Positions 46,931 through 57,684 of a stretch of DNA of 64,000 nt are shown here, piece after piece. Origin of the DNA: Isoetes taiwanensis (taxonomy: Eukaryota; Streptophyta; Lycopodiopsida; Isoetales; Isoetaceae). Positions within the stretch are counted from its first letter, which is position 1, and every line of letters begins with the position of its first letter. The notes under the pieces were generated by a model, which did no database searches, had not been told where the DNA came from, and saw only the letters and a list, made by a program, of their open reading frames with translations. A program made the position numbers and the translations under genes. The stretch is taken from positions 11,294,716 through 11,358,715 of the forward strand of contig JAJEKV010000027.1 in NCBI GenBank assembly GCA_021234155.1, given 5' to 3'.

Positions 46931-47772
46931 CCTGTAGAGATCTGAAAAACTGAAACTACTCCACAAGATAAAAGGCTTTGAGCTCTCAAAATTACCTGAA
47001 ATCACAAATGAATTGCATAGAAACATATGGGAATGGGTTATACGAAATATGATCAACTAAGCTTATGGTTTTTTTTTTTGGCCCTGCCGCCTTGCCGCCT
47101 TCCGTTGCCTCCCTGCTGCATTGTGCTTCCAGAAAGTTTGTTGGACATTGAAACGTCAACACAGAATTACATTGAGCAACCATGCCCACTGCAAGGAGCT
47201 TGCAGCAGGCAGGCATGCTGACATGCAGAGCCTGCTGATATAGAGACTACAAATACAGAAATTACAGAAATTTTCGTGCACTAAAATTGTCTGGTGTTCC
47301 TGCATTACATCTCTGTTGTGCATAAAATACTAACGAAGATGGGGGACGACCACAACCACCTTCAAGCCCAAAACATCAGAATCAAGTCCAAAATCGAAAA
47401 ACCCAAAAGCCTTACTGCCAAAGCGTGAAGTTCAACAAAATCCCTTCTCAAAGCCGAAAGTGTTGTCTCGGATTTGTTCCTTCCTCAGATCTGGCAAAGC
47501 CTCCTTTACCGACTGCATCAGCGTCCCGTGCTCTGTTTGCCAAGTGCTGCAGCTAAACTATGCTTTAACCTAGAATATCATCCCTGTAGAGATCTGAAAA
47601 ACTGAAACTGAAAAAAACTCCACAAGATTAACGGCTTCGAGCTCTCAAAAGGAGCTACCGATTTACTAAGAATCACAAATGAATCTCATAGAAACATATG
47701 GGAATGGATTATACGAAAAATGATCAACTAATCTTATGTTTTTGGCCCTTCCCGTTGCCGCCCTGCCGCCCT
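46931..47772. repeat. direct repeat pair, about 170-190 bp, 650 bp apart
   Basis: Blocks 46931-47095 and 47582-47772 share CCTGTAGAGATCTGAAAAAC, GAGCTCTCAAAA, ATAGAAACATATGGGAATGG and ATGATCAACTAA in order, ending in GCCGCC-rich sequence. They could be LTRs or terminal direct repeats of a small element; the sequence between them (about 490 bp) has no coding domain. Confidence 0.8.
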
Positions 47773-48020
47773 GCCATAGGCCATGAAAGGGACGTCAGAG
47801 GACCATTAGTACCCCTCATATCATAGGCACACTATGAATGGGACGAGAGAACAAAACAATGTTGGTGCAAGGTTCCGTCAACATATTGCTCATCAAATGG
47901 AGAGACTTGTTAAATGCTATTGCCTTATCGTTTGAGTAATCATTTAATCAAGCATCTAGTACGTCAGAACTTATAGATACTTGAAATCGAGCGTTGGTTC
48001 CACATTTCGAGCGCTGGTAA

Positions 48021-48118
48021 TTGATCAAGTAAGACCGTCGCAAATAAGAATCATAGTTGTGTCCCTATGCTTGATCAAGTAAGACCATTGCAAATAAGAA
48101 TTATAGTTGTGTGGGACT
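48021..48118. repeat. 50-bp tandem duplication
   Basis: TTGATCAAGTAAGACC followed by GCAAATAAGAATxATAGTTG occurs at 48021 and 48071. Confidence 0.9.
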
Positions 48119-48212
48119 CAAGAACAACAATGTTGCTTCTTCCATAATCAATGCTGCCTCAATATGCGCTTCGAGATCATCGAATTCACATAGCTATTTG
48201 CAAGACAATTGC

Positions 48213-48267
48213 CTTCACATCTGAGTTACCATTATAAAACCATTATAATGGTAACTCAGATGTGAAG
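48213..48267. repeat. perfect 25-bp inverted repeat, 5-nt loop
   Basis: Arms 48213-48237 and 48243-48267 are exact reverse complements (CTTCACATCTGAGTTACCAT at the outer side). The left arm and its upstream flank (48183-48225) resemble 49159-49213, which contains ATTGCCTTCACA and ATCTGAGTT, so the stem probably arose by local inversion of a dispersed repeat. Confidence 0.95.
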
Positions 48268-48269
48268 TG

Positions 48270-49975
48270 ACAGCTGGTGGTATAGCCAGTCTTCTATGCT
48301 ACTTCAAAAGTAGTATACAGGTAGATTGGTGGTAGTTGCCATGATTAACAAGATGGGATATGCTTATTTATCAAGGATGTATGGGCTCCTTGATGGGACA
48401 ATGGAAGTGGAAGACTCCCTTACAGGGTGACCCTTTCAGTGGAGATTGCCGAGCTAGGGGGCTATACATGAGCTTCTATATCCTGCACCAGGCTTTGAGG
48501 GGAGGAGTCTGGCGGCTGGGCTTGTACTAAGCCTAGCCAACTTTAGGCTATCTGTGACCCCGACAATGCAGCACTCTACTATGCACCTCAGACACAACAT
48601 TTTGAGAATCAGGTTTCCTTAACCATTGTTAGCTATCTTATACTTCTTTTGTTTTGCTATTACTCATTTGAATAAGTTTCAGTTCATAGAGGATGAAGAG
48701 GTTGAGGTTACTCCTGTAGTAATCCTCTGTGAAGTTTGAAACATTGTACTCTGTACTTTTTATTATATAAAATATAAAAACTTCCTTTCCTCCAAAAAAA
48801 AAAAAAAAAAAAAAAAAAAAAACAATGGGAACCATCGAGGTCACATTCTTATAAACCATTACCCAATCTAGATGTTTATGAACACATTTTGCAATATTCT
48901 TCAAAATTGAATTGAATTGATTTTTATCGTCCATAGAACCCAACACAAGAAATACGCCAACAATTAGACTTTTTCTCCTTTTCAAAGAAATGAAAATTTG
49001 AAAACCTCCATATTGCCCAAACCATCGATAATTTTTCTCCTTTTTCAAGAAATTAAAATTTGAAAAACTCCATATTGTCTAAACCATAGATTCTAACCCC
49101 TATGCGTACAAATCGAGTTGCAACCTCCCTGAAATATCTGAAGCATGTATATATCATCAAATTCACATGGCTGTTTGCAGCACAATTGCCTTCACATTGC
49201 CTTCGCATCTGAGTTGCAGATGCTGCACACTCGTGGTAGGGCAAAGCTTGTTGGAGCGCGTGTGAGAGAGGTGATTTCAAAACTAGTAGATAATTGGTGC
49301 CTTTTGGGGTGCATGTTATTAGATATGAAGGCCTATGATGATGAAGTATTTTCCACACCAATTCAAGAGCCGATGGGTGGAAAAACAATCGTATCTAATC
49401 CGACCAACGTGGTTCACATTGGAGTAACAAAAGGAATACTTCACCACTTTTGTTCAATATTTTGGGCTTGCAACATCACGTTGGCTGCTAATTTTTCCCC
49501 TCCCAAACGGCTAGATTTGAATATGTACGCCGGGCCAAACTCTAGATGGACATTTAATTGACCATGTGAACCCTCCATAGTGCTTAGTGTATCCTTACAG
49601 CTGACCGACTTAATAACAGGACTAGTTAAGAAGTCTCCCTTGCCTCAATACAATGCAACAATACCTCTTATGCTATCTCATAATACAGTCATTGATTCCT
49701 TGAATTTTCAACCTCCTTAAGGGACAAGCTTAAGATTTGATCTTGGCACAATAGAAAGTTCCCCAAATGAATACCTACATGCTCCTTCCAAGTCCGATAG
49801 CCCGCCGCATTTGAGCTGGGCGGCCCGTTACTCTGACAAAATGAGCAGCATGTGGTGATAGGATGATAGGCATCAGGATGTCCCATGTAGTCAAAAGTTT
49901 ATGAAAGCAAATAACCCTATGGGGTATGATATTTATCCGCCTTGATTTCATGCTCGGTAATCTTCCTCCTTACAT
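48270..49975. other. gene-free region with a 29-nt poly(A) run
   Basis: A run of 29 A lies at 48794-48822, preceded by an AT-rich stretch. It could be the tail of a retroposed copy ending there, but I found no target duplication. The frame at 49145-49561 has no recognisable family. Confidence 0.4.
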
Positions 49976-51810
49976 TTACATTTCTCCACATTCTGCAATT
50001 ACACATGCAAGCTTTGGACGGTTGTTTGGCCCCATCTGCACATTTTCAATCTTTCTAACAACAACAAGGCTCTCCCCCAAAACTCTCTGAGTAGAAGAAA
50101 AGTTATGTTAGAAGCAATTATGATGTATTCATTAACTCACGAATCTCAACCTGCTTACCCCAAAAACAACATGTTTGTTGTCTAGCCAGTCACATTTGGC
50201 ACATGTTAAGAAAAACTGTAAGGCAGCCTTATGTCAATATAACCAAACCGTCATGATAAAGAACAATAAAAATGATCTTGTTTTCTGTACATATCTCACA
50301 TACCTGACAACCATTTGTTGAAGGTCCAGAATTTGCCTGTAAAATCATTAATAGGTAAAGATCCATAAATTTCCTCTTTTAGTGACCAGAGAATACAGAT
50401 TTGGACCAAAACTGACATTTGCATTGTATTAGCTTTTAGAATTTGCAGACTCTATGTAAACTTCAAAGATTAGAGAGAGGGGGAGAAAAATAGATTTTAA
50501 ACTATTGATCAGGAAACAGAATATATCCACTATAGGTGTTCATCATAATAAAACAAAGACGACATTCGCTGGACTGCTTCACAAGACTGTATTGATTAAT
50601 GGGCCGTTCACATGAAGGAGTTTTTTTCCAGCGCTGAAACAGCACTGGGCCATTCATCAGCAGCTTAGAAAATTCCATTCAGCATCGCGCCGCTCACGGC
50701 GCGCGAGCTGAGTCAAAATTTTGTGTCTGGCTGAGAAGTGCTTAATCAGCCGGGTGAATTCAGCAGACCATACAGAAAATTTTGCAGCAGCATGTGAACG
50801 GCTGCGGGGTTCAAGAGTTCAGCGCAGGGCAGCAGGGCTTCAGCCCCCGCAGAAAAACTTAGCCATGTCATCGCTACATAAGGACATACAACCTGTAAAG
50901 ACAGCTTTATAGTTACAAAATGTATTGTGTTTTCAACATAGCTTTTGATTTCCAGCCAAATGAGCAATACAAACTCAAGAAAATGACAATGCGACCTTTT
51001 AGGTACAAGCAGTTTTTGCAGAATATCGGCAGAGATTCTCATGCTAAGAGACCTTATATCCTCCATAAGTATCCATTTAGAATTACATGAGCCTTTCAGA
51101 AAAATCATTATAACTTTTATATGCTTAAGAAGTGAGCAGTAAAGATAGATACTGACCATTGAAAGCAAACCAGGCCCTGTATGCTTTGCTATAAAATTGT
51201 CGTCTTCAAATTTGGTACCATAAATGCAGGTGCAACCACTTCCATCACCCTGCAACCACATATTATTTTCTTTCTATGTCGAATAGAGCATAATAAAGAC
51301 CAAACTGAATTACGAAATGCATGTTCCCATTTCATAGACCAACGGCTATCCCAAATAAAACTCCTTAACTGTAAGGACTACATTGGTAGATTTCGCAAAA
51401 GCTTATATAGAAAAAGATGAATGCCCAACCTTAACAAAGTCTCCACCCTGAATCATGAAATCCTTGATCACACGATGAAAACCGCTGCCCTTGAACCCAA
51501 TGGGAAGTCCAGCTTTCTTGCAAAAAATTACCGAAAATAGTCAACTTTTAGAAACAGCATGTCATTATGGAATATGGCACTACCTATATTCGCCCGTGCA
51601 GAATTGCCTGCCAATCAAGAAAAACACCATAAGTGAATATAATTGGTCCGCACAGGTTAAGGAAAAGACAGGGATTTACCTGAAATTTTCTGCGGTCCGA
51701 GGAACGATATCGGCAAATAGCTCCATTTTAATGCGACCAGCAGGCACAGTTCCAATGGTGACATCAAAAAAGACAATGGGGTTCTTAGGATTTGGTGGCG
51801 CAAATGCCAT
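49976..51810 (-). CDS. PPIH: cyclophilin H (PPIH-type peptidyl-prolyl isomerase), one splice defect
   Basis: Seven minus-strand exons: 51810-51680, 51607-51584, 51517-51430, 51249-51157, 50336-50304, 50215-50159, 50086-49976; together 178 aa. It starts [20 protein letters not shown] and ends CGEM, as in cyclophilin H (Arabidopsis CYP22). Active-site residues are present: [35 protein letters not shown]. Family members isomerise Xaa-Pro bonds and sit in the U4/U6.U5 snRNP. All borders are GT-AG except the acceptor of exon 3: the needed ...CAG|GAAAG reads CAAGAAAG. The only AG is one base downstream, which would shift the frame and reach a stop after about 17 codons. It is otherwise an intact gene, so this is either a very young null copy or a sequence error. 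Confidence 0.85.
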
Positions 51811-51871
51811 TCTACAACTCCGGCCATGCCTGATCAAACGCCCTTCAACCCTAAAATCAGGATATTCGATA

Positions 51872-51894
51872 CGTATATATAGCGATATATAAAG
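51872..51894 (-). promoter_or_regulatory. TATA-like element of the cyclophilin H gene
   Basis: On the minus strand CTTTATATATCGCTATATATAC lies about 65-85 bases before the ATG at 51810, a sensible distance for a TATA box with a short 5' leader. Two TATATA cores are present. Inference only. Confidence 0.4.
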
Positions 51895-51956
51895 CTGGGG
51901 AGGTTTCGATCAGAGAAAATTTGGGAGGTTTCCATTCTTTCGGCGTATATAATTTG

Positions 51957-52065
51957 AGCGTCCCCCAAGGTTATTGTATATTCACTAAGAGTTAAACATA
52001 AACATTTACAGCTACTCTTGCTCCCGACAATCACTCCCCCAAGCGCCACCATATCAATTCCTCCC
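51957..52065 (+). repeat. dispersed repeat, copy 1 (copy 2 at 60666)
   Basis: TTATTGTATATTCACTAAGA, AACATAAACATTTACAGCT and ACTCTTGCTCCCGACAA-CACTCCCCC occur here in the same order and strand as at 60666-60790. Copy 2 has small extra insertions. This copy sits just upstream of the cyclophilin H promoter. The element type is unknown. Confidence 0.85.
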
Positions 52066-52156
52066 CTTCTTGGGATTGATCATCCTCGATCAAGAATTAT
52101 ATGGCAAATTAACACAACCAAGTCCATGGTTGCAACCCGCACGATCAGAAATAGTC

Positions 52157-52218
52157 AAATCCAGCCCTTTAGGCTAAAAATTTCCAAGTCCAGCCTTTTA
52201 GGCTAAAAATTTCCAAAT
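52157..52218. repeat. 29-bp tandem duplication
   Basis: CCAGCC(C/T)TTTAGGCTAAAAA followed by TTTCCAA occurs at 52161 and 52190. Confidence 0.9.
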
Positions 52219-52219
52219 C

Positions 52220-53010
52220 TAACTATTATGCTGCAAACATATTAGTTGTCTTAAGACTTACTATACACTACACAAAGAAAAGAACACCTTATACTTCCAC
52301 CTTGGAATTCCCTAAGGCAAATGTAACTCAAATATCCATTTACTTTATAGCCACAAACGTCTAAAACTTAGGTTGCTCATGTGCCAATAAGAAGGTAAGA
52401 ATATCTCCCAAAATAATTCCCTGCATGACAATTTCTATATCCTGCGAAAAACTCAATCATGACATTAGAACCTGCAAACCCAACCAAATGGTATAGTTCT
52501 TTGGGTTATACCAATAATTGCATGTATCCTCTAACAGAGGTTCATGTCTTACACATTAATAACCTAGAGAATTCAATGACCCAATGGTACGCTTCTTTAC
52601 TAACATATCCTCAAATGATTTTTCTTTCAACATACCCACAAAAATATTATAGAAAGTTCTAAGGCTTGAAACAGTTTATTAATGGCCTCAAATGAAATGC
52701 GAACACTTATGGATCTAATCAATCACAACCTAGGGAGAGACCATGGCACGACCCATTTCCATAAATAAGGATTTCATTATGCTTTTCAAGTATTTCATAC
52801 TAACCATCACTTCATGGTCCAAGCGACCTATGATTTTCTCAGTTCTTCATAGCTGGCATATAACTAGCATTGTTTCCCAGCACGTCTTTCAAGCTTTGAT
52901 TCTAGCCGAGATTCAGTAAATACCTTAAATCTAATAGAGCAATTAGACTAGTTCTTACTCGTTCACTCAAAATGAACAAAATGAAAACACACAGGCTCCA
53001 AGAGAAATCG
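52220..53010. other. gene-free region
   Basis: No gene seen. If the primer-binding site at 53018 belongs to an LTR element on the minus strand, its internal region should lie here, but no gag or pol is detectable. Confidence 0.4.
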
Positions 53011-53017
53011 GAACTTG

Positions 53018-53390
53018 GCTCTGATACCAATTTGATACGATTAGCTAGTCTTCAGAGATCTACTGCAAGAAACAATCGTCAAGAAACAAGTCAAATAAGC
53101 ACAAATCCACCGTTCCGGGTAAGCTCACCACCCAACTGGGTTGTCCTTGAGCAAGAGACTAAATCCTTTGTAGCAAAAACTCAAATTTGAGGAATGGGCT
53201 AGGCTTAGGATTTGGCTTAGATCTTCAATTGGGATAGAAAACAAGCTTCCCTCCACATATGCTTACTATCTCCCTTATGTAACATTCACTTTCTTTATAA
53301 AACGGTAAAGGTATCCCTTAATGAGCCTTATTTGAATGACATCCTTATATTTAGCCCAAGTCCTTTTTATAGTATTACAAGAAATTTATC
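53018..53390 (-). mobile_element. LTR-retrotransposon end with tRNA-iMet primer-binding site
   Basis: GCTCTGATACCA at 53018-53029 is the minus-strand primer-binding site TGGTATCAGAGC. It is followed on the plus side by TGATACGATTAG, which on the minus strand would be an LTR ending in ...TATCA. This suggests the end of a 5' LTR reading on the minus strand. The other LTR end and all coding parts are missing, so it is a truncated remnant or a solo LTR with attached site. The right border is not defined. Confidence 0.4.
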
Positions 53391-53412
53391 GCGGCGGCCT
53401 TGGCCGCCGCGA
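53389..53412. repeat. GC-rich palindrome, 11-bp arms, 2-nt loop
   Basis: TCGCGGCGGCC and GGCCGCCGCGA are perfect reverse complements around TT. It is strikingly GC-rich in an AT-rich setting and lies at the possible edge of the LTR remnant. Confidence 0.95.
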
Positions 53413-54240
53413 ACATTTCTTTTGTTCGATTCGGCGCAAAAGATACTGGATGTAAAAGATACTCAGTGCGAAAGAAGAAATAGTGCAAAATGTAGCCATT
53501 GCAAAAGAAAGTTTGTGCTGGTTTAGAATTTTGTTTGAGAGACCCAGTATTCAACATTGTGGTCATGTTCTTTATGGTGCATGATTATCTTGTGCCACGT
53601 TCCATATTAGGCTAGGGCGTAATGTATAAGAATTTGAGGAACCTAACCACTGACCTATCAAAGAAACCCAACCGCATGTTCTTAATAATAAATATCTTAA
53701 GCACAATAATGCTTCTAGAATACATAACAAAAGTATTTCCCTAGGAGTATTTTCCCTCTGCTTATTTGTGTTCCTTATTTTATGCAAACTGCAAAAATTG
53801 TTATATTGCAAGCATTTCTTGTTTTAATCCTTAATATCAATGTAGCCTCTGCATGCCCTAAAAAGTAATGTTCTTTTAAGGCCTGTGCTTTATGCTTGAC
53901 AATTGAAACAAATTAAAAATTCTTCACAACATAGAAAATGATTTTCCTCCAACATCCAATCAAATCTTACACATGCCACAATTATATTTTAGCTACCATA
54001 TTTAGTTTACTAAAAATGTTCCATTTTTGGGTTGCCCCTAGGGGGGCAAACCCTTGTTTATGTGGGTTTATGGCATATCCTAGGTATATGCTAGAATATA
54101 CCTAAGATATGCTGATGACTGCTCAAAACCTACTATTCGCTGTAAACTCTCAGTCACCTGTGTTCTGGATCCAGGATGCTCCAACCGAGTAACTGGCAGG
54201 GCAGACCGAAGATTTTCCTTCCTCCTTCCTCCTCCTTCCT
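53413..54240. other. gene-free region
   Basis: AT-rich; an imperfect inverted repeat GGGTTGCCCC-TA-GGGGGGCAAACCC lies at about 54029-54055. No gene seen. Confidence 0.4.
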
Positions 54241-54244
54241 TAAG

Positions 54245-55000
54245 ATCGAATGGAGGGTTAGTGGACGGAAAGAGCACAGAAAATCCGGCTGCACAGGAAG
54301 TTCGGCGTGCACCTTCAATGGACGTTTCAGGTTTTGATGCTGCCAGACCTCCTTTGATGCTCCCTTTGGTGCAGGAAGTAAAAACATGGCTTACATCAGT
54401 CTTCGAAGCAGCAGAGAAGGAAAGGATATGCCAGAGCTTGATTCCCAGTCCGTGGCTCACCCTCACAGCTTGGCCATCATATCCCAGAACCGAACTCAGA
54501 TGGCTGGTACCGTGGCTTTTGATATGCGGCAGCAGAATTTTGCCTTCAAGGTATGTGGATTTTGCAAATGTAGGTTTTAAAAAGACTTCTGCCGTTACCT
54601 TGAAAGCTATTTTTTTAGTTTCTAGAACAAATGTATTGACACAACCTTTACAACTGCCAGATTTCGTGGTCTTATCTTAAAGCGGAGTTACAACAGCTCA
54701 AACCCTTGCCAGCATTGCTCATCTTTTGAATCTTAAGGATACTGAAACTGGAAGATCCATCCCAGATAATTATTTCAATTTAAGGTATCCTGTTGATGGA
54801 TATGCTCGAAGTGATCCATCTATCTCGGCGCTTTCTAGCGATGGGCCTGTGGCATCACATGGGCCTAGCAGGAATGTTTTCTTTGGTACTCAACAGGAAT
54901 CTAGTCTGACAGGCTTAGAGAGACCTTTCAGCCTTTACCATTTCGAGGTTGAAGGCGAAGGTACATGTGCATACAGTGATGCTTTGTAATATCATTTAAT
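54245..55000 (+). pseudogene. unidentified gene fragment, broken frames
   Basis: Two frames give coding-like text: MDVSGFDAARPPLMLPLVQE (from 54318), a frame change, then GKDMPELDSQSVAHPHSLAI and AGTVAFDMRQQNFAFK up to a GTATGT donor at about 54550. A second piece (54695-54965) reads HLLNLKDTETGRSIPDNYF and later GPSRNVFFGTQQ before a donor-like GTACAT. Splice-like borders and low repetition suggest a real former gene. I do not recognise it. Its relation to the GUF1 exons downstream is unclear; it does not match the GTPase part of GUF1. Confidence 0.35.
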
Positions 55001-55817
55001 GTTGTGTGGATTCGTTTTCTCATTTGTATTATTGCAGGAACAAATAATCATGGTAGTGCACTGAGGCAAGGGGCCTTGTTATGATCTATAAAGAACGGCT
55101 TAGCCATGTTTAAGGATTCCAGAAAGGAGCTCGTGGCAACTGCTATATGGCTTTGCTTGTGTGAGTAAGATTTGCTGATGACGGAGATATGCAACTGACT
55201 AGTTCCCTTGGTAGTAGCTTTTTGTATTCTGATATCCAGAGACTGGCGCTCACATGGTTGCACAGAAAAAACATGATTTAGATCCTGCTGATTGATACAG
55301 GCTTGTGATGAGAGGGGGCTGTTCCTTATTGGTATCAGATGGATCGTGATGTTGAGAGGAGTTGAGGTAATTGTTTAATCTCCTCATCGTGCTTGGTTCT
55401 TTACTGACTGTTCTTGCTCTTTTCAGCTCTATCATTGGAAATTTGTACCTGAGGAAGGTGGCACTCTCTCTTTATCTTTCCATTTGGATGATGAGAAGTT
55501 GCTGTATGCGGTTTTTTGTCCAAGTTTTGCTTGTCCCCTGAATGCTGAAATGTGTATGGCCAGGCCAATACATGGTAGGAAAGTGTGCATGTGTATATAA
55601 ACGTTCTAATTGATTTGTTATTCAATAGGAGTTGTATGAATAATAATGGGGATCTTCCAAGTCATTATCTTGGTGCTGCATCATTCTTATGGTAATCATA
55701 ACATACTTGAGATGTTTGTTAGCCCACTCTACCCATTGTTGTAAATTGGATGCAATAAAAGTATAATGCAATGTAAAAGAGAAATCCAGTTCGTTTATGC
55801 AATCAACGTATGTCTAG
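55001..55817. other. spacer before the GUF1 exons
   Basis: No recognisable coding sequence. It may be intron or 3' UTR of the fragment upstream. Confidence 0.3.
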
Positions 55818-56562
55818 GAAAAGGCTAATGACATGCGTTCTACAAAAGAGGCACGAGTTGGTGACACATTGCATCATGTACGAGCTTCAGTAGAACCTTT
55901 GCCAGGTTCGTGTTTGTACCAATATATTATGGCCAGTGGAAATGCCTGATCTTGCTTAAGTGGGCCAGTACTTTGGAGTCATCAGCTTCAAGTCACAAAA
56001 ATAAAAGATACATTCTAGAACTTTTCAGGTTTCAAGCCAGCCAAGCACATAGTATTTGCTGGAATTTATCCAGCTGATGGTTTTGACTATGAAGCACTTT
56101 GTCATGCAATGGACCGTTTGACATGCAATGATGCTAGTGTCTCAGTAATCAAGGAAACAGGTGGTGTTTTGGGGATTGGTTCTAGGTGATTAAAGTTCTT
56201 TTTATAATGCTTATTGAAGTGAGCTCCTTTACTGACTGTAAGCATATGCAAAATCTTATAGATGTGGATTCCTTGGACTTTTACATACGGACGTTTTTCA
56301 TCAAAGGCTTGAGCAGGTAAGAATAACTGCCATGAAGATTAGTGCATTCTTGTGCGTTGTGCCTGCAGATTAACAGATTGAAAAGCTCTGTTTTAAAAGA
56401 GTATCATATCTTTCTATCACTTGCAAAACTTATTTCATAAAACGGAACATGCCCCTTGTTTGAAGTTAATATTGACTGTCCATGTTTGACCCAGGAACAC
56501 GGGGCTCAAGTTATCACAACAGCTCCAACTGTCCCGTACATTTTTCAAAATGGTGATGGAAG
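55818..56562 (+). pseudogene. LepA/GUF1 (EF-4) translation factor, four internal exons
   Basis: Exons 55818-55905, 56029-56185, 56262-56316 and 56495-56562 join in frame at GT-AG borders. They encode NDMRSTKEARVGDTLHH, FKPAKHIVFAGIYPADGFDY, DRLTCNDASVSV, CGFLGLLHTDVFHQRLEQ and EHGAQVITTAPTVPYIFQ. This is the middle of the organellar EF-4 GTPase GUF1/LepA, after the G domain. In bacteria and organelles the protein acts on stalled or back-translocated ribosomes. The G domain and the C-terminal domain are absent, although the four exons have no stop. Retained introns show a DNA-level duplication. The following exon should start soon after 56562, but nothing matching is found. Confidence 0.8.
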
Positions 56563-57509
56563 GTAATTGTCTTAAGAATTTAATTTAGTTACGGTTAGCC
56601 CAAGTAGCTCCCTTGTCCTGTTTTTTTAGAGCTAAGAAAGGGAGAAGAATCTGGCAATGGTTGTGCCCTATCATATGTGCACAGATCAATTGCTTTCTCT
56701 ATTGATTTGATCGATGAAGCTGGAAGTTGGCATCAAATAGATGCATTTAAACTGACAAAAGAACATCGCGTTCTCTACAATGTTTTTAATTTAGGCTGTG
56801 TTATCAAATATGTGGGTTGACGATGGTGATGTGCACCAGGCCAGTGGTTGTTGTCGGACCTACGAAAATAGCTGCAATTGCATCAGTATGGCCAGGTGTA
56901 CCAGTACAGTAGCTTGCAGAGGATGAGCAAGTGAAATTACTGAATTTGGAGAGTTCCACACTCGCGTACTAGATCAGGATGATGCAATCAGTGCCATCTG
57001 TCATGCTGCGAGGTGTGCTCATGCTCTGAGTTTCTATGCCATGTTCATGGCACTCATTATAGAAGTAGGTGCATGCCATATATGTATACAATTCAAAATG
57101 CTCAGATTGGGGCCAACATGTCAGACAATTTGTACGTATGATTTATGTTCATTGATTCTGAGTATCTATACGAAAATGGTCCACGATTTTATTATTTTCA
57201 GTATCCTCCTTTGTACATAATCATGTCCATGGATTGTGAAATATATATGCATACAAGGATCCAAGATGTTAGCACATTCTGTACATAGCTGCTTCCCTTT
57301 AAAAGATAAGATTGATGATTAATACCTTTGGTTGACTAATGACCTGTTCACAAGGCGCCAAAGATCAATTTGGGGTTACATGAAATAGCACATGCTCACG
57401 TTAATGATTTCTTAAAATGTATGACATAACAGAATCCACTAGCGAACTTTGCTATGGTGAAAGAGCAATTTGCATTAGCCGGTATCAATTACAGCTCATG
57501 TCTATTATG
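56563..57509. other. no GUF1 continuation; unidentified sequence
   Basis: A plus-strand stretch at about 56838-56910 reads RPVVVVGPTKIAAIASVWPG before stops, and 56940-57010 gives FGEFHTRVLDQDDAI in another frame. They look like decayed coding pieces of unknown origin. The rest is AT-rich. Confidence 0.25.
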
Positions 57510-57684
57510 TTAACTAACGCTTTCCTTTGCAACTCTTGCCTAATGCCCCAGTGACATTTTTGTTTGCAATTTTTGCCTAATGCCTCGTAAAAGTTGAACT
57601 AACACTTTCCTTTGCAACTCTTGCCAATGCCCCGGTGACATTTGCATTTGCAATTTTTGCCTAATGCCTCGTAAAAGATGTTGT
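57510..57684. repeat. 85-bp tandem duplication
   Basis: TTTCCTTTGCAACTCTTGCC, GTGACATTT and GCAATTTTTGCCTAATGCC plus TCGTAAAAG occur twice with an 85-bp offset (57521 and 57606). Confidence 0.9.

Noticed and set aside
50746-51261. 171-codon minus-strand frame as an independent gene
   Set aside because: Only its first 31 codons are cyclophilin H exon 4; the remainder is intron.
53018-53029. tRNA gene 3' end (GCTCTGATACCA)
   Set aside because: It is the complement of the initiator-Met primer-binding site of LTR elements, not a tRNA gene.
54261-54680. 139-codon frame as a complete gene
   Set aside because: The coding-like text moves to another frame after about 40 residues, so it is treated as a broken fragment.
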